Shown piece after piece: positions 49,517-58,982 of a DNA stretch of 64,000 nucleotides (position 1 is its first letter; each line of letters starts with the position of its first letter). Position numbers and translations under genes: made by a program. This DNA is from Ancylobacter sp. Lp-2. Its GTDB lineage: Bacteria; Pseudomonadota; Alphaproteobacteria; Rhizobiales; Xanthobacteraceae. The stretch spans positions 248,001 through 312,000 of the forward strand of contig NZ_JAJALI010000006.1 of the NCBI RefSeq assembly GCF_020523795.1, in the 5' to 3' direction. Below the pieces are notes generated by a model. The model ran no database searches and had not been told where the DNA came from. It worked only from the letters and a program-made list of their open reading frames with translations.

Positions 49517-51046
49517 TCACGGTTTCAACAGCATTTTCAGCCGTCGCCGTCCCACCAGAACTCCGACCAGCACCACATAGGCGGCGCCGGCCACCGCAAC
49601 GCACAGCGCCAGCATCGCCTCGTCGTGCAGGCCCGGAAGCGTGGCGATCAGCGGCTGGCCGAACCGCGTGGTGACGTAGAGTACCGCTGCGACGCCAAGC
49701 CCGATCGCGGCGAGACGCGGCAGCAGCGCGAGCAGCGCCCTATCGCCGCAGCCATAGCCACGGCGCAGCGCGAAGCCGATCAGCACGACGAGGCTGATCC
49801 AGCCGCCGACCGAGGTGGCGAAGGCGAGGCCCACCTGCGCGAAGTCGTGCATCAGCCACACCTTCAGCGCGATGTTCACCGCCGCCGCACCCAGCGTGGC
49901 GATCACCGGCGTGCGGGTATCGCCGCGGGCATAGAACGGCGCCATGAAGGCGCGCAGCACCACGAAGGGAATGAGGCCGATCGTGTAGGCCGCCAGCGTC
50001 TGCGCCGCCGCCCGCGCCGCCTCGCCGGTGAAGGCGCCGCGCAGGAACAGCCCGCGCATGATCTGCTCGGGCACGACGAGGCAGGCGGCGAGGAACGGCA
50101 GGGCGAGCAATATGGTCAGTTCCACCGCCCGTGCCTGCGCGTGCCGCGCGCCCTCCTCGTCGCCGGCGGCGAGGCGGCGCGACATCTCCGGCAGCAGCAC
50201 GATGCCAGCGGCGATGCCGATCACCCCGATGGGGAGCTGGTTGATGCGGTCGGCATAGAACAGCGCCGCGATCGCCCCCTGCGGCAGGAAGGAGGCGATC
50301 AGCGTGTCGGCGAAGATGGCGAGCTGCACGCCGGCGGCCCCGAGGATCGCTGGCCCCAGCGCGACGAGGAAGCGCCGGGTTTCGGGATCGAGGCGCGGCC
50401 ATTCGAATCGCGGCCCCAGCCCGTGCCGCTCGGCATCGAACACCAAGAGCCCCACCTGCAGAAAGCCGGAGATCAGCACACCCCAGGCCGCCGCGTCGCC
50501 GGCGGTCGGGAACCAGCCGGCGACGCTGAGCGTGCCAACCATCGCGACATTGAGCAGGATCGAGGCCGCCGCCGCCGCCCAGAAGCGCTCATTGGCGTTC
50601 AGCACGCCGCCGACCAGCGTCACCACCGCGATCAGCCCGAGATAGGGGAAGGTGATGCGGGTATAGCCGACCGTCAGCTGGAAGCGCTCCGGGTCGCCGG
50701 CGAGGCCGGGCGCCAGCGTCGCCACCACCAGCGGCGTGGCGATGAGCGCGAAGACGAGAAAGGCGAGTTGCACCACCACCACGCCCGAGAGCACGCCATC
50801 GGCGAAGCGCGCCGCCTTGGCGTCGCCCTCCTGCGTCTTCACCCGCGCATAGGCGGGGATGAAGGCGGTGTTGAAGGCGCCCTCGGCGAAGATGGCGCGA
50901 AAATGGTTGGGCAGGCGGAAGGCGATGTAGAAGGCGTCCGCCACCGGACCGGCGCCGAGCACCGCCGCCATCATGATGTCGCGCGCGAAGCCGGTAAGCC
51001 GGGACAGCAGCGTCCAGCCGCCGACCGAGAAGATGCTGCGAATCAT
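49517..51046 (-). CDS. murJ: Lipid II flippase MurJ
   Basis: A 509-residue MOP-superfamily membrane protein with about 14 helices. The N-terminus SIFSVGGWTLLSRLTGFARDIMMA and the region DAFYIAFRLPNHFRAIFAEGAF are diagnostic of MurJ, which flips lipid II across the inner membrane for peptidoglycan synthesis. A DTRTPV loop is present in the C-terminal half. Single gene upstream of the RND operon. Confidence 0.95.
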   Translation of the reverse strand: MIRSIFSVGGWTLLSRLTGFARDIMMAAVLGAGPVADAFYIAFRLPNHFRAIFAEGAFNTAFIPAYARVKTQEGDAKAARFADGVLSGVVVVQLAFLVFALIATPLVVATLAPGLAGDPERFQLTVGYTRITFPYLGLIAVVTLVGGVLNANERFWAAAAASILLNVAMVGTLSVAGWFPTAGDAAAWGVLISGFLQVGLLVFDAERHGLGPRFEWPRLDPETRRFLVALGPAILGAAGVQLAIFADTLIASFLPQGAIAALFYADRINQLPIGVIGIAAGIVLLPEMSRRLAAGDEEGARHAQARAVELTILLALPFLAACLVVPEQIMRGLFLRGAFTGEAARAAAQTLAAYTIGLIPFVVLRAFMAPFYARGDTRTPVIATLGAAAVNIALKVWLMHDFAQVGLAFATSVGGWISLVVLIGFALRRGYGCGDRALLALLPRLAAIGLGVAAVLYVTTRFGQPLIATLPGLHDEAMLALCVAVAGAAYVVLVGVLVGRRRLKMLLKP

Positions 51047-51079
51047 GGAATGTCCGGCGTCGTTGAGCGTCGCGGGAAC

Positions 51080-51703
51080 CTAACGGAGCCCGCCCTCGCC
51101 CGCCAGCGGATCGGGGAAGGCGACATCTTCGTAGAGTTCGGCCATGGCGAGATCGGTGCCGATGGCGGAAAGGACGATGATCCCGTCGAGGCCGTCGAAC
51201 TGGACGATTTCCCACGCGCTGCCCGGCGCCCGCCACCACAGCAGCGCCCGCGGCAGGTCGGGCTCGACGAGCAGGATATAGGCGAGCGACGGCAACGCCT
51301 TGTATTCCTCGAGCTTGTTCACGAGGTCGGTGTGCCGTGTCGAAGGCGACAGCACTTCGACGATGAGACAGGGAGAGGTTGCTTCGAAGGCGGTGTCGGC
51401 GCGCGTACCGCAATCGACCTGCGCGTCGGGGCGACGGATATTGCCGGACATGGTGGCCACCGCGATATCGGCCGTATGCGCGTGGCAGGGGGAACCACGC
51501 AACTTCCGACGCAGCGTCGCCAGAACATTCAGCATGATCGTATCGTGTCGCTGGCTCGCCCCGGTCATCGCCTTGAGTGGAAAACCGTCCACCAATTCGT
51601 AGCGCACGCCCTCCTCGCCGGGCCAGCGATAGAATTCTTCGGGCGACATGCGCTTCAGGGCGGGCGGTGCCATCGAAGGCGGCTCCAGCAATAACACCGG
51701 CAT
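51080..51703 (-). CDS. Uma2-family (DUF820) putative nuclease-fold protein
   Basis: A 207-residue protein with the PD-(D/E)XK-like Uma2 pattern: MSPEEFYRWPGEEGVRYELVDGF, RRPDAQVDCG and LIVEVLSPSTRHTD with DLVNKLEEYKALPSLAYILLV. Function of the family is unknown, though it is annotated as a restriction endonuclease fold. A start ten codons later is possible. It lies 33 bases upstream of murJ on the same strand. Confidence 0.85.
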   Translation of the reverse strand: MPVLLLEPPSMAPPALKRMSPEEFYRWPGEEGVRYELVDGFPLKAMTGASQRHDTIMLNVLATLRRKLRGSPCHAHTADIAVATMSGNIRRPDAQVDCGTRADTAFEATSPCLIVEVLSPSTRHTDLVNKLEEYKALPSLAYILLVEPDLPRALLWWRAPGSAWEIVQFDGLDGIIVLSAIGTDLAMAELYEDVAFPDPLAGEGGLR

Positions 51704-51806
51704 AGTCTACGAGAGCCCGTAATGGCTGGCGACTCCGTTTCGCCGAACGGCCGGTACCGGCACCGCCCGCCCCTCCCGGCACCTGCGCCGCCTGCCCCGC
51801 CACAAA

Positions 51807-51838
51807 AGAAAATGCCCGGACGCGGGTCCGGGCATTTC
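51807..51838 (-). terminator. Terminator of the aminotransferase operon
   Basis: On the minus strand a 10-bp stem (51827-51836 with 51811-51820) is followed by ttttctttt, about 38 bases past the stop codon of the DegT-type gene. Confidence 0.85.
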
Positions 51839-51874
51839 ATTGTGTCCATCGAGATCGGAGGCAGGCGCCCTGCC

Positions 51875-53029
51875 CTACTTCCCCAGCGCCCGGCGCACGG
51901 CGGCGATGATGCGGTCCTGCGAGGCCTCGTCGAGATAGGCATGCATCGGCAGGCTGATCACCTCGCCGGAGAGCGCCTCGCTCACCGGCAGGCCGTTGCC
52001 GGCGGCCGGGTACTGCGCATAGGCCGGCTGCTTGTGCATCGGGATGCGGTAATACACCGCCGTCGGCACGCCTTCCTTCTGCAAGGTCGCGGCGAGCCCG
52101 TCGCGCACGCCGTGCGGCAGGCGAATGGTGTACTGCGCCCACACCGAGGTCGCACGCGGATCCACCATCGGCACGATGCAGACATCGGCCAGCGCCTCGT
52201 TGTAGCGCTTGGCGGCGCGGTCGCGGGCGGCGACCTCGTCCTCGAAGATCGCCAGCTTTTCCAAAAGGATCGCCGCCTGGATGGTGTCGAGCCGGCCGGT
52301 CATGCCGATGCGGACGTTCTCGTATTTGTCGACGCCCTGCCCGTGCTCGCGCACGCTCTTGAGCACCGTCACGAGCTCGTCATCATCGGTGAAGATCGCG
52401 CCGCCGTCGCCGAAGCAGCCGAGCGGCTTGGCCGGGAAGAAGCTGGTGGCGGTGGCATCGCCGAACGAGCCGGTGCGCTTGCCGTTCCAGGTGGCGCCAA
52501 AACCCTGCGCGGTGTCGCACAGCACCTTCAGCCCATGCGCCGTCGAGATGGCGAGGATGGCGTCGAGATCGGCCGGCTGGCCGAACAGGTCCACCGGGAT
52601 CACCACGCGGGGCTTCAGCCCCTGCCGCTCGGCGACCGCGATGGCGGCCTCCAGGCTGGCCGGGTCCATGTTGAAGGTGTCGGCGAGCACGTCGACGAAC
52701 ACCGGCGTCGCCCCGACCCACGGCACCACCTCGGCGGTGGCGCAGAAGGTGAAGGAGGGGCAGAACACCGCATCGCCCGGCCCGACGCCCCAGGCCATCA
52801 GCAGCATGGCCAGCGCATCGGTGCCGCTGGAGCAGGAAATCGCGTGCTTGGCGCCGGCGAACTCCGCCAGCTGCTTCTCCAGCTCGATGACTTCCGGTCC
52901 GTTGACGAACCGGCAGTGGTTGAGCACGCGCGTCACCGCCTCGTCGATGCGAGTGCCGAGCCGGGCGCGCTGCGCGCCGACATCGATGAAGGGGAGCGGC
53001 GCGGCGTTGGCGGTCACATGGTCGTTCAT
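51875..53029 (-). CDS. DegT/DnrJ/EryC1/StrS sugar aminotransferase
   Basis: A 384-residue PLP enzyme. SCSSGTDAL binds cofactor phosphate, CDTAQGFGA holds the cofactor-stacking aspartate, and FFPAKPLGCFGDGGA contains the Schiff-base lysine. It resembles WbpE/PglE-type enzymes that add an amino group to a keto sugar nucleotide. The ATG at 53029 begins the conserved PFIDVGAQ region. It lies 13 bases after the oxidoreductase gene; together they would make a 3-amino sugar nucleotide. Confidence 0.9.
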   Translation of the reverse strand: MNDHVTANAAPLPFIDVGAQRARLGTRIDEAVTRVLNHCRFVNGPEVIELEKQLAEFAGAKHAISCSSGTDALAMLLMAWGVGPGDAVFCPSFTFCATAEVVPWVGATPVFVDVLADTFNMDPASLEAAIAVAERQGLKPRVVIPVDLFGQPADLDAILAISTAHGLKVLCDTAQGFGATWNGKRTGSFGDATATSFFPAKPLGCFGDGGAIFTDDDELVTVLKSVREHGQGVDKYENVRIGMTGRLDTIQAAILLEKLAIFEDEVAARDRAAKRYNEALADVCIVPMVDPRATSVWAQYTIRLPHGVRDGLAATLQKEGVPTAVYYRIPMHKQPAYAQYPAAGNGLPVSEALSGEVISLPMHAYLDEASQDRIIAAVRRALGK

Positions 53030-53042
53030 GTCTGTCCTCGGA

Positions 53043-54041
53043 CTAGACGGCGGCGCGGACGCGCGCGGTCGAAACGGAAGCCGGACGCGCGGCATCGGGG
53101 CCTTCCAGGCAACGGATGGCGGTGGCGATGCTGGCGACACCGTCCTCGCCGGTCACCGGCGGGGCCGCCTCCCCGCGCACGGCGGCAAGGAAGCGCGACA
53201 GCTCGACCCGGAGCGGCTCGGCATAGGCGACAGGCAAATGGCGCATGGAATAGCTGCCATCCGGCTTGTAGTCGAAGCACTCGGTCACCTGCCGGGTGAG
53301 CAGGTCGCCGATGACGTATTTCTTGCGGGTGGCGACATGCACCGTGCGCGCCTTGAACGGCGTCAGCCAGTTGGTGTTGATGTGCGCCAGCACGCCGTTG
53401 GCGGTGCGGAACTGCAGCAGCGCGATATCCTCGCGCTCGGCGACCGCCGCCTTCACCTGCGGCTGGATCTCGGCGATCTCCGAGCCGGTGAAATGGCAGA
53501 TCAGGTCGATGTCGTGCACCGCGAGATCGATCACCACGCCGACATTCGACATGCGCGGCGGGAACGGCCCGACGCGGGTGATGCCGATGGAGAGGATCTC
53601 CTCGCCCTCGATCGCCTTCTTCACCGCCTCGACGGCCGGATTGAAGCGCTCGACATGACCGACCATCAGCGCGACGCCGCGCGCCTTGGCGGCGGCGACG
53701 ATGGCCTCGCCTTCCGCGACGCTCGGCGCGATCGGCTTTTCCACCAGTACATGCGCGCCGGCGCCGATGGCGGCCAGCGCCACGTCGTGGTGCAGATGCG
53801 TGGGAGCGGCGACCACCACCGCGTCGACGCCGAGCGCGGTGAGCGCCTCGATGTCCGCGACCGCGGCGCAGCCGAGCAGCCCCGCGACCTTCCCGGCCTG
53901 GGCGGCATCGGGATCGGCGATGCCGACCAGTTCGGCTCCCGGCAGGTCGGCCAGCACGCGGGCATGGTTCGCGCCCATGACCCCGACGCCCACCACACCG
54001 ACACGAACCGTGCGGGGCGCCTCTTTCAGGCTGTTCGACAT
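53043..54041 (-). CDS. Gfo/Idh/MocA-family oxidoreductase
   Basis: A 332-residue NAD(P)-dependent dehydrogenase. The Rossmann start VRVGVVGVGVMGANHARVL, the EKP motif (LVEKPIAPS) and HVERFNP are present, with a second-domain motif DLAVHDIDLI. In WbpB-like pathways this type oxidises a UDP-sugar at C3 before transamination, matching its neighbour. First gene of the pair. Confidence 0.9.
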   Translation of the reverse strand: MSNSLKEAPRTVRVGVVGVGVMGANHARVLADLPGAELVGIADPDAAQAGKVAGLLGCAAVADIEALTALGVDAVVVAAPTHLHHDVALAAIGAGAHVLVEKPIAPSVAEGEAIVAAAKARGVALMVGHVERFNPAVEAVKKAIEGEEILSIGITRVGPFPPRMSNVGVVIDLAVHDIDLICHFTGSEIAEIQPQVKAAVAEREDIALLQFRTANGVLAHINTNWLTPFKARTVHVATRKKYVIGDLLTRQVTECFDYKPDGSYSMRHLPVAYAEPLRVELSRFLAAVRGEAAPPVTGEDGVASIATAIRCLEGPDAARPASVSTARVRAAV

Positions 54042-54175
54042 GCGAGGATTCCTTGACTGCCAGCGTGACCAGCGCCGTCTAACATGCGCCCGTCAGGCTG
54101 GCGAGGCGCCGACCCGTGGCCGGCGCTTCACTCTTTGCTTCAGCGTGTTACCGCAAATCGGCCGCCGGGCGGCAG

Positions 54176-55411
54176 CTATTCGGTGCCGGAAGCATCCGCT
54201 TCCTTGGGAGCGCCGGGGCTCAGGAAGGTCTTGTAGATGAAGCCGCGCTTGCCGTCGGCGACGATCTCACACCAGCTGCCGCACGCCACCAGCTCGACCT
54301 GCTGGCCACTCTTCAGCGTCTGCATCGCCGCCGCGCCCTTGTTGGGAGCGGTGCGCATGGTCACCGGCGAGCGGATCGTCGCCCCGCCGGTCGGCGCGGC
54401 GCCGCTCGTCTCCGAGGAAACGGCCGCATCGGCGACCTCATCGGCCTGTACGGCGACAGCAGGGGCCGCCGCGGCCGGAGCCAGGGCGGCGACGCGACGC
54501 GGCGGTGCCGGCGGCGGCAGCGGTGCCCGACGCGGCAATTCGGTTTCCGGCGCGACGACGGCAAGCGGCGAGGGTTCCGGCGCCGCAAAGGCCGTCAGGC
54601 CGCGCACCGCCGGCCCGGGCTCGGTCGGCTCCGGCGCCAGCAATGTACGGGCGGAGATCGAAGGCATGACCGGCGGCGGGGTAACCGCCTCGGTCATCCG
54701 AAGCACCGGCGCGGGCGGCGAGGCCGGCTCGACGACGGCGACACGGGTCGGTGCGGCAACGGCCGGCGCGGGGGCCGAGGGCGCGACCGCGGCAATGGCG
54801 GCATTACCGATCACTTCCGGCGCCACCCGGGCCTCGTCACGCCCGACGACGGACTGCAAGGCCATCGCCGCGCCGCCGAGAGCCGCGATGCAGACCGCCA
54901 GCACGCCGAGGCGCTGCCAGGTAAAGGCCTCGCGGGAGGCCGGGCGGCGGCGGCGCGTAACCGGCTCGCTCTCCGTACGACTGGGAGCGCCGAACATGCG
55001 CCGGCGGGCGGCCTGCGCGTCGACAGCCGCCTCGGCGGAGCCGGCGGGCGACGCGGCGGCGGCCTCAGTCGCCGCGGCATCCGCCGGCCGGCGTGAGGAG
55101 ATGATGTTTCGGGTATCGCTGAGCGCCGAGAGCTTGCTGCGCAACTCGGCAAAACCCAGCGGCGCGGGGCGGGTCTCGGAACCTGCCGGGGCGGAACTTG
55201 CCGGGGTTGCTCGCAGCGACCGAATCACCGGCTCGGCCATTTTTCGTTCAGACATGCCCGGCGCCTCCGAGGAGGATGTCTCTACGGCCTGGGGCGGCAA
55301 CGCCGGCCCTTCGGGCCTCGTCTGCTCCAGCGAACTGATCATGGCGCGATAGTCGCGTACCAGCGAAGCGGAAAGCTCTGAAGCGGATCGTCCCTGCGCG
55401 TTGGTCGTCAT
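54176..55411 (-). CDS. Membrane-anchored SH3-domain protein
   Basis: A 411-residue protein. The N-terminal ~165 residues are polar and low complexity. A single membrane helix follows (LGVLAVCIAALGGAAMALQ), then a long alanine/proline/valine-rich region. The C-terminal bacterial SH3 domain has VTMRTAPNKGAAAMQTLKSG, then CGSWCEIV and GFIYKTFL. With the tail in the periplasm it may bind peptidoglycan or a wall enzyme. A pair of cysteines near the SH3 domain (ACGSWC) could form a disulfide. No specific function recognised. Confidence 0.8.
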   Translation of the reverse strand: MTTNAQGRSASELSASLVRDYRAMISSLEQTRPEGPALPPQAVETSSSEAPGMSERKMAEPVIRSLRATPASSAPAGSETRPAPLGFAELRSKLSALSDTRNIISSRRPADAAATEAAAASPAGSAEAAVDAQAARRRMFGAPSRTESEPVTRRRRPASREAFTWQRLGVLAVCIAALGGAAMALQSVVGRDEARVAPEVIGNAAIAAVAPSAPAPAVAAPTRVAVVEPASPPAPVLRMTEAVTPPPVMPSISARTLLAPEPTEPGPAVRGLTAFAAPEPSPLAVVAPETELPRRAPLPPPAPPRRVAALAPAAAAPAVAVQADEVADAAVSSETSGAAPTGGATIRSPVTMRTAPNKGAAAMQTLKSGQQVELVACGSWCEIVADGKRGFIYKTFLSPGAPKEADASGTE

Positions 55412-55797
55412 GGCGACTTCAGCCCTTCAACCGACGCAGGACGCGAAGAACCGAGGCCTGAGACGGACAGCAGCGAGGCGAATCGGAAAGACCAATGTCA
55501 CTATAGCCATTTGCGGCCATTGCGCCCTTCCGCCGGAACCCGCGGTCAAATCCGTCCATCATGCGTTACGCCTAACTCTTTCCGGCAGGGCCACGTGCCC
55601 CGCACCGACTCATCCACCCTGCGTCGATTCTTCAGCCGGCGGCACAGTACCGGCAGAAGGTATCTTGATGCAAGAAAGACACACGACTCAATTTTCACCA
55701 TGGAGGTGGATTGCGGCAACTCTTGGCCAAGCTTTCTGTGCCTGCGCGGCCAACGCTACCTCGATACCCGCTGCGGGCAAGTTATCCTCAGCCCCGC
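55412..55797. other. Stretch without a recognisable gene
   Basis: About 386 bases between the SH3-protein promoter and the end of pncB. Short frames on both strands have no domain. No clear T-tailed hairpin for pncB was seen. Confidence 0.4.
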
Positions 55798-57090
55798 TCA
55801 CACCATGATCTCCCTTTCCGCCTGCTCCGCGACATGGAAGACCCGCTTGTAGCGGGCGATTTCCTCCGCCGGCCCCATCGCCTTGGTCGGGTTGTCGGAG
55901 AGTTTCACGGTGGGGCGCCCATCGGCCGAAATCACCTTGCAGACGATGGAGATCGGGTCGAGCCCGCCATCGGCGACGAAGCCGCGGAAGTCGTTGGTGA
56001 GCAGGGTCCCCCAGCCGAAGCCAAGCTTCATGCGGCCATGGAAGTGCCGGTGGATGCGGACGATGTCCTCGACGTCGAGACCATCGGAGAAGATCGCCAG
56101 CTTCTGCGTCGGATCCTGCCCCCGCGCGCGCCACCAGGCGATGGCTTCCTCGCCCCCGGCGATCGGCTCCTTGCTGTCGATGCGGATGCCGGTCCACTGG
56201 TCTACCCAGTCGGGCGCATCGGCGAGGAAGCCGGTGGTGCCGAACGTATCGGGCAGCATGACGCGCAGATTGCCCTCGTAATCCTGCTGCCAGTCGAGCA
56301 ACACCCGGTAGGGCGCCCGGGCGAGCTCCGCGTCGGTGTCGGCCAGCGCGGCGTAGACCATGGGCAACTCATGCGCGTTGGTACCGGTCGCTTCCACCTC
56401 GCGCCGGAGCGCGATCAGGCAGTTGGAGGTGCCGAGGAAGCTCTCGCCGAGCCCCTCGATCATCGCCTGCACGCACCAGTCCTGCCACAGGAAGCCGTGC
56501 CGCCGCCGCGTGCCGAAATCGGCGACGTTCACCCCTTCGAGCGCGCGCAGCCGCTCCACTTTTTCCCACACCCGGGTCATGGCGCGGGCGTACAGCACCT
56601 GCAATTCGAAGCGCCCCAGGCCGCGCAGCACCGCCCGCGAGCGCAGCTCATTGATGATGGCGAGCGCCGGAACTTCCCACATCGTGGTTTCGATCCACGG
56701 CCCTTCGAAGGTCAGCTCGAACTGGCCGTCGCGCTTTTCGAGGTGATAGGGCGGGAAGCGGAAGCTCTCGAGCCAGGCGATGAAATCCGGCGAGAACATC
56801 TGGCGCTTGCCGTAGAACATGTTGCCGCGCAGCCAGGTGGATTCGCCGCGCGTCAGGCTGAGCGTGCGCACATGGTCGAGCTGCTCGCGCAATTCGCTCT
56901 CGTCGACGAAGTCGGCGATGCGCACGCGCCGGGTGCGGTTGATGATGCCGAAGGTGACGCGGGTATGGAAATGACGACGATAGATCGTCTGCGCCATCAG
57001 GAGCTTGTAGAAGTCCGTGTCGAGCACGGAGCGGACGATCGGATCGATCTTCCAGGTGTGATTGTAGACGCGCGATGCGATGTCGATCAT
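55798..57090 (-). CDS. pncB: Nicotinate phosphoribosyltransferase
   Basis: A 430-residue enzyme that joins nicotinate to PRPP in NAD salvage. Features: [12 protein letters not shown] at the start, the FGTRRRHG loop, [10 protein letters not shown], and the phosphate-binding [14 protein letters not shown] and [10 protein letters not shown]. The length is typical. Single gene; an inverted repeat about 95 bases upstream of the start is a possible operator. Confidence 0.95.
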   Translation of the reverse strand: MIDIASRVYNHTWKIDPIVRSVLDTDFYKLLMAQTIYRRHFHTRVTFGIINRTRRVRIADFVDESELREQLDHVRTLSLTRGESTWLRGNMFYGKRQMFSPDFIAWLESFRFPPYHLEKRDGQFELTFEGPWIETTMWEVPALAIINELRSRAVLRGLGRFELQVLYARAMTRVWEKVERLRALEGVNVADFGTRRRHGFLWQDWCVQAMIEGLGESFLGTSNCLIALRREVEATGTNAHELPMVYAALADTDAELARAPYRVLLDWQQDYEGNLRVMLPDTFGTTGFLADAPDWVDQWTGIRIDSKEPIAGGEEAIAWWRARGQDPTQKLAIFSDGLDVEDIVRIHRHFHGRMKLGFGWGTLLTNDFRGFVADGGLDPISIVCKVISADGRPTVKLSDNPTKAMGPAEEIARYKRVFHVAEQAEREIMV

Positions 57091-57183
57091 GAAGCCCAGC
57101 CCGGTTCCGGCGAGCCTCTTCTAGAACATATTCCGGGCAGACCGAAATGACCTCGAGGGCAACAATCGCTCCAAGCCCTTGAC

Positions 57184-57200
57184 GTTGGAGCTATTCCAAC
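57184..57200. promoter_or_regulatory. Inverted repeat upstream of pncB
   Basis: gttgga (57184-57189) and tccaac (57195-57200) form a perfect 6-bp dyad with a 5-base spacer, in the 207-base gap between pncB and the upstream EmrB-like gene. It could be the site of an NAD-metabolism repressor; which one is unknown. Confidence 0.35.
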
Positions 57201-57297
57201 ATCGCGGCCGAGACGACTGCCCCCGTGGAAAGCGCCGGTCGAAGGCGCCGATCCCGGCTTCCGACCGCCACTCTCGACCGCGCGAGACGACCCGGGA

Positions 57298-58854
57298 TCA
57301 GTCGAGCACCTCGACATGGCTGTCGGCCGTGGGGGCCCGCGACGGTGTCTTCATCAACAGCAGCAGCAGCGCGGTCGGCAGCGTCACCAGCATCATCAGC
57401 TTGAAGTCGTCGACATAGGCGATGGCGGTGGCCTGGCGGGTGATCTCGGCGTTGAGGGCGGCCAGCGTCGAGGGATTGGCGATGTTCCAGAACTGGTAGG
57501 CGCCGCCGCTCTGCACCGCGGAATTGAACGGCGTCACATGCTCGGCGATCTGCGCGTGCATGATCTGGGTGTTCTGCGCCAGCAGGAACGAGGTGATCGA
57601 CACGCCGATGGCGCTGCCGACATTGCGCACTAGGCTGAACAGCGCGGTGCCGTCAGTGCGCAGCTCCGGCGTCAGCGTGGCGAAGGCGACGACGGTGAGC
57701 GGCGTGAACACGAAGCCGAGACCCGCGCCCTGGGCGATGCTGTTGATGATCATCGAGTGGGTGTCGATGTCCGGCGTCCAGCCGGTCATGTCCCACAGGC
57801 TCCAGGCGATCATGGCGAGGCCGCCGAACATGACGACCCGCGGGTCCAAGCGCGACACCAGCCGCCCGGCGATCATCATCGCGACCATGGTGCCGAAGCC
57901 GCGCGGCGCCATCAAAAGGCCGGCGGTCTGCACCGGATAGCCGCTGAGCCGTTGCAGATAAGGCGCGAGCAGCGCCGAGGTGGCGAGCAGCACCAGGCCG
58001 ATGGCGAACATGATCACGAGCCCGGCGGCGAAGTTGCGGTCGCGAAACAGCCGTGGGCTCAGGAACGGCTTTTCGTGCGTCATCATGTGCACGGCGAAGA
58101 GATAGAGGCCGAGCCCGGCCAGCACCGCTTCCACCACCACCTCGGTGGAGCCGAACCAGTCGAGCTGCTCGCCGCGATCCAGCATCATCTGCAAGGCGCC
58201 GATGCCGAGCGCCAGCACTCCGAAGCCGGTCCAGTCGAAGCGCAGCGCATCGTTGCGGCCTTCGTCCTGCATGAACACCACCAGCCCGGCCAAGGCGAGC
58301 AGGCCGAAGGGCAGGTTCACATAGAACACCCAGCGCCAATTATAGGCATCGGTCAGCCAGCCGCCGAGCGTCGGGCCGAGGATCGGGCCGAGCATGACGC
58401 CCATGCCCCAGATCGCCATTGCCTGGCCGCGCTGGTGGGCAGGGTAGATGTCCATCATCGTCGCCTGCGACAGCGGCACCAGTGCCGCGCCGAACACGCC
58501 CTGCGCCAGGCGGAAGATCACCATCTGGGTCAGCGACTGCGCCACGCCGCACAGCATGGAAGCAATGGTGAAGCCGATCAGGCTGGCGAGGAACACGCTC
58601 TTGCGGCCGAAGCGGGCGGAGAGCCAGCCGACCGGCGCCGTCATGATGGCGGCGGCGACGATATAGGAGGTCAGCACCCAGGTGATCTGGTCGGCGGTGG
58701 CCGAGAGCGAGCCCTGCATATAGGGCAGCGCCACATTGGCGATGGTGCCGTCGAGGGCCTGCATCAGCGTCGCCGTCATCGCGCAGACGGTGATGATCGC
58801 GCGGGTGGCGCCGACGGGACGCGCGGAAGCGGCGGCGGAAGCGGCGACGGACAT
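57298..58854 (-). CDS. EmrB-type MFS efflux transporter (DHA2 family)
   Basis: A 518-residue, 14-helix drug/proton antiporter. Motifs: LDGTIANVALPYMQGSL at the end of helix 1, GWLSARFGRKSVF in loop 2-3 and GPTLGGWLTD (motif C) in helix 5. It expels hydrophobic compounds through the HlyD-type partner encoded 128 bases upstream. Last gene of the MarR-EmrA-EmrB series. Confidence 0.93.
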   Translation of the reverse strand: MSVAASAAASARPVGATRAIITVCAMTATLMQALDGTIANVALPYMQGSLSATADQITWVLTSYIVAAAIMTAPVGWLSARFGRKSVFLASLIGFTIASMLCGVAQSLTQMVIFRLAQGVFGAALVPLSQATMMDIYPAHQRGQAMAIWGMGVMLGPILGPTLGGWLTDAYNWRWVFYVNLPFGLLALAGLVVFMQDEGRNDALRFDWTGFGVLALGIGALQMMLDRGEQLDWFGSTEVVVEAVLAGLGLYLFAVHMMTHEKPFLSPRLFRDRNFAAGLVIMFAIGLVLLATSALLAPYLQRLSGYPVQTAGLLMAPRGFGTMVAMMIAGRLVSRLDPRVVMFGGLAMIAWSLWDMTGWTPDIDTHSMIINSIAQGAGLGFVFTPLTVVAFATLTPELRTDGTALFSLVRNVGSAIGVSITSFLLAQNTQIMHAQIAEHVTPFNSAVQSGGAYQFWNIANPSTLAALNAEITRQATAIAYVDDFKLMMLVTLPTALLLLLMKTPSRAPTADSHVEVLD

Positions 58855-58982
58855 GTTCCATGCCTCATGGACCGGCGAATGGCCGGAGGAGCGATGAGAC
58901 GGGCGGGATCACCGGCCGGTAAGGCCGCACCCCACCCGTCTCGACCGGCTGCTTTGGGGGGCGGAAGCAGCCGATGGGGAAA

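Noticed and set aside
49469..51694. A 741-codon plus-strand frame
   Set aside because: Antisense to murJ and the Uma2 gene, with His/Arg/Gln-rich composition and no recognisable domain.
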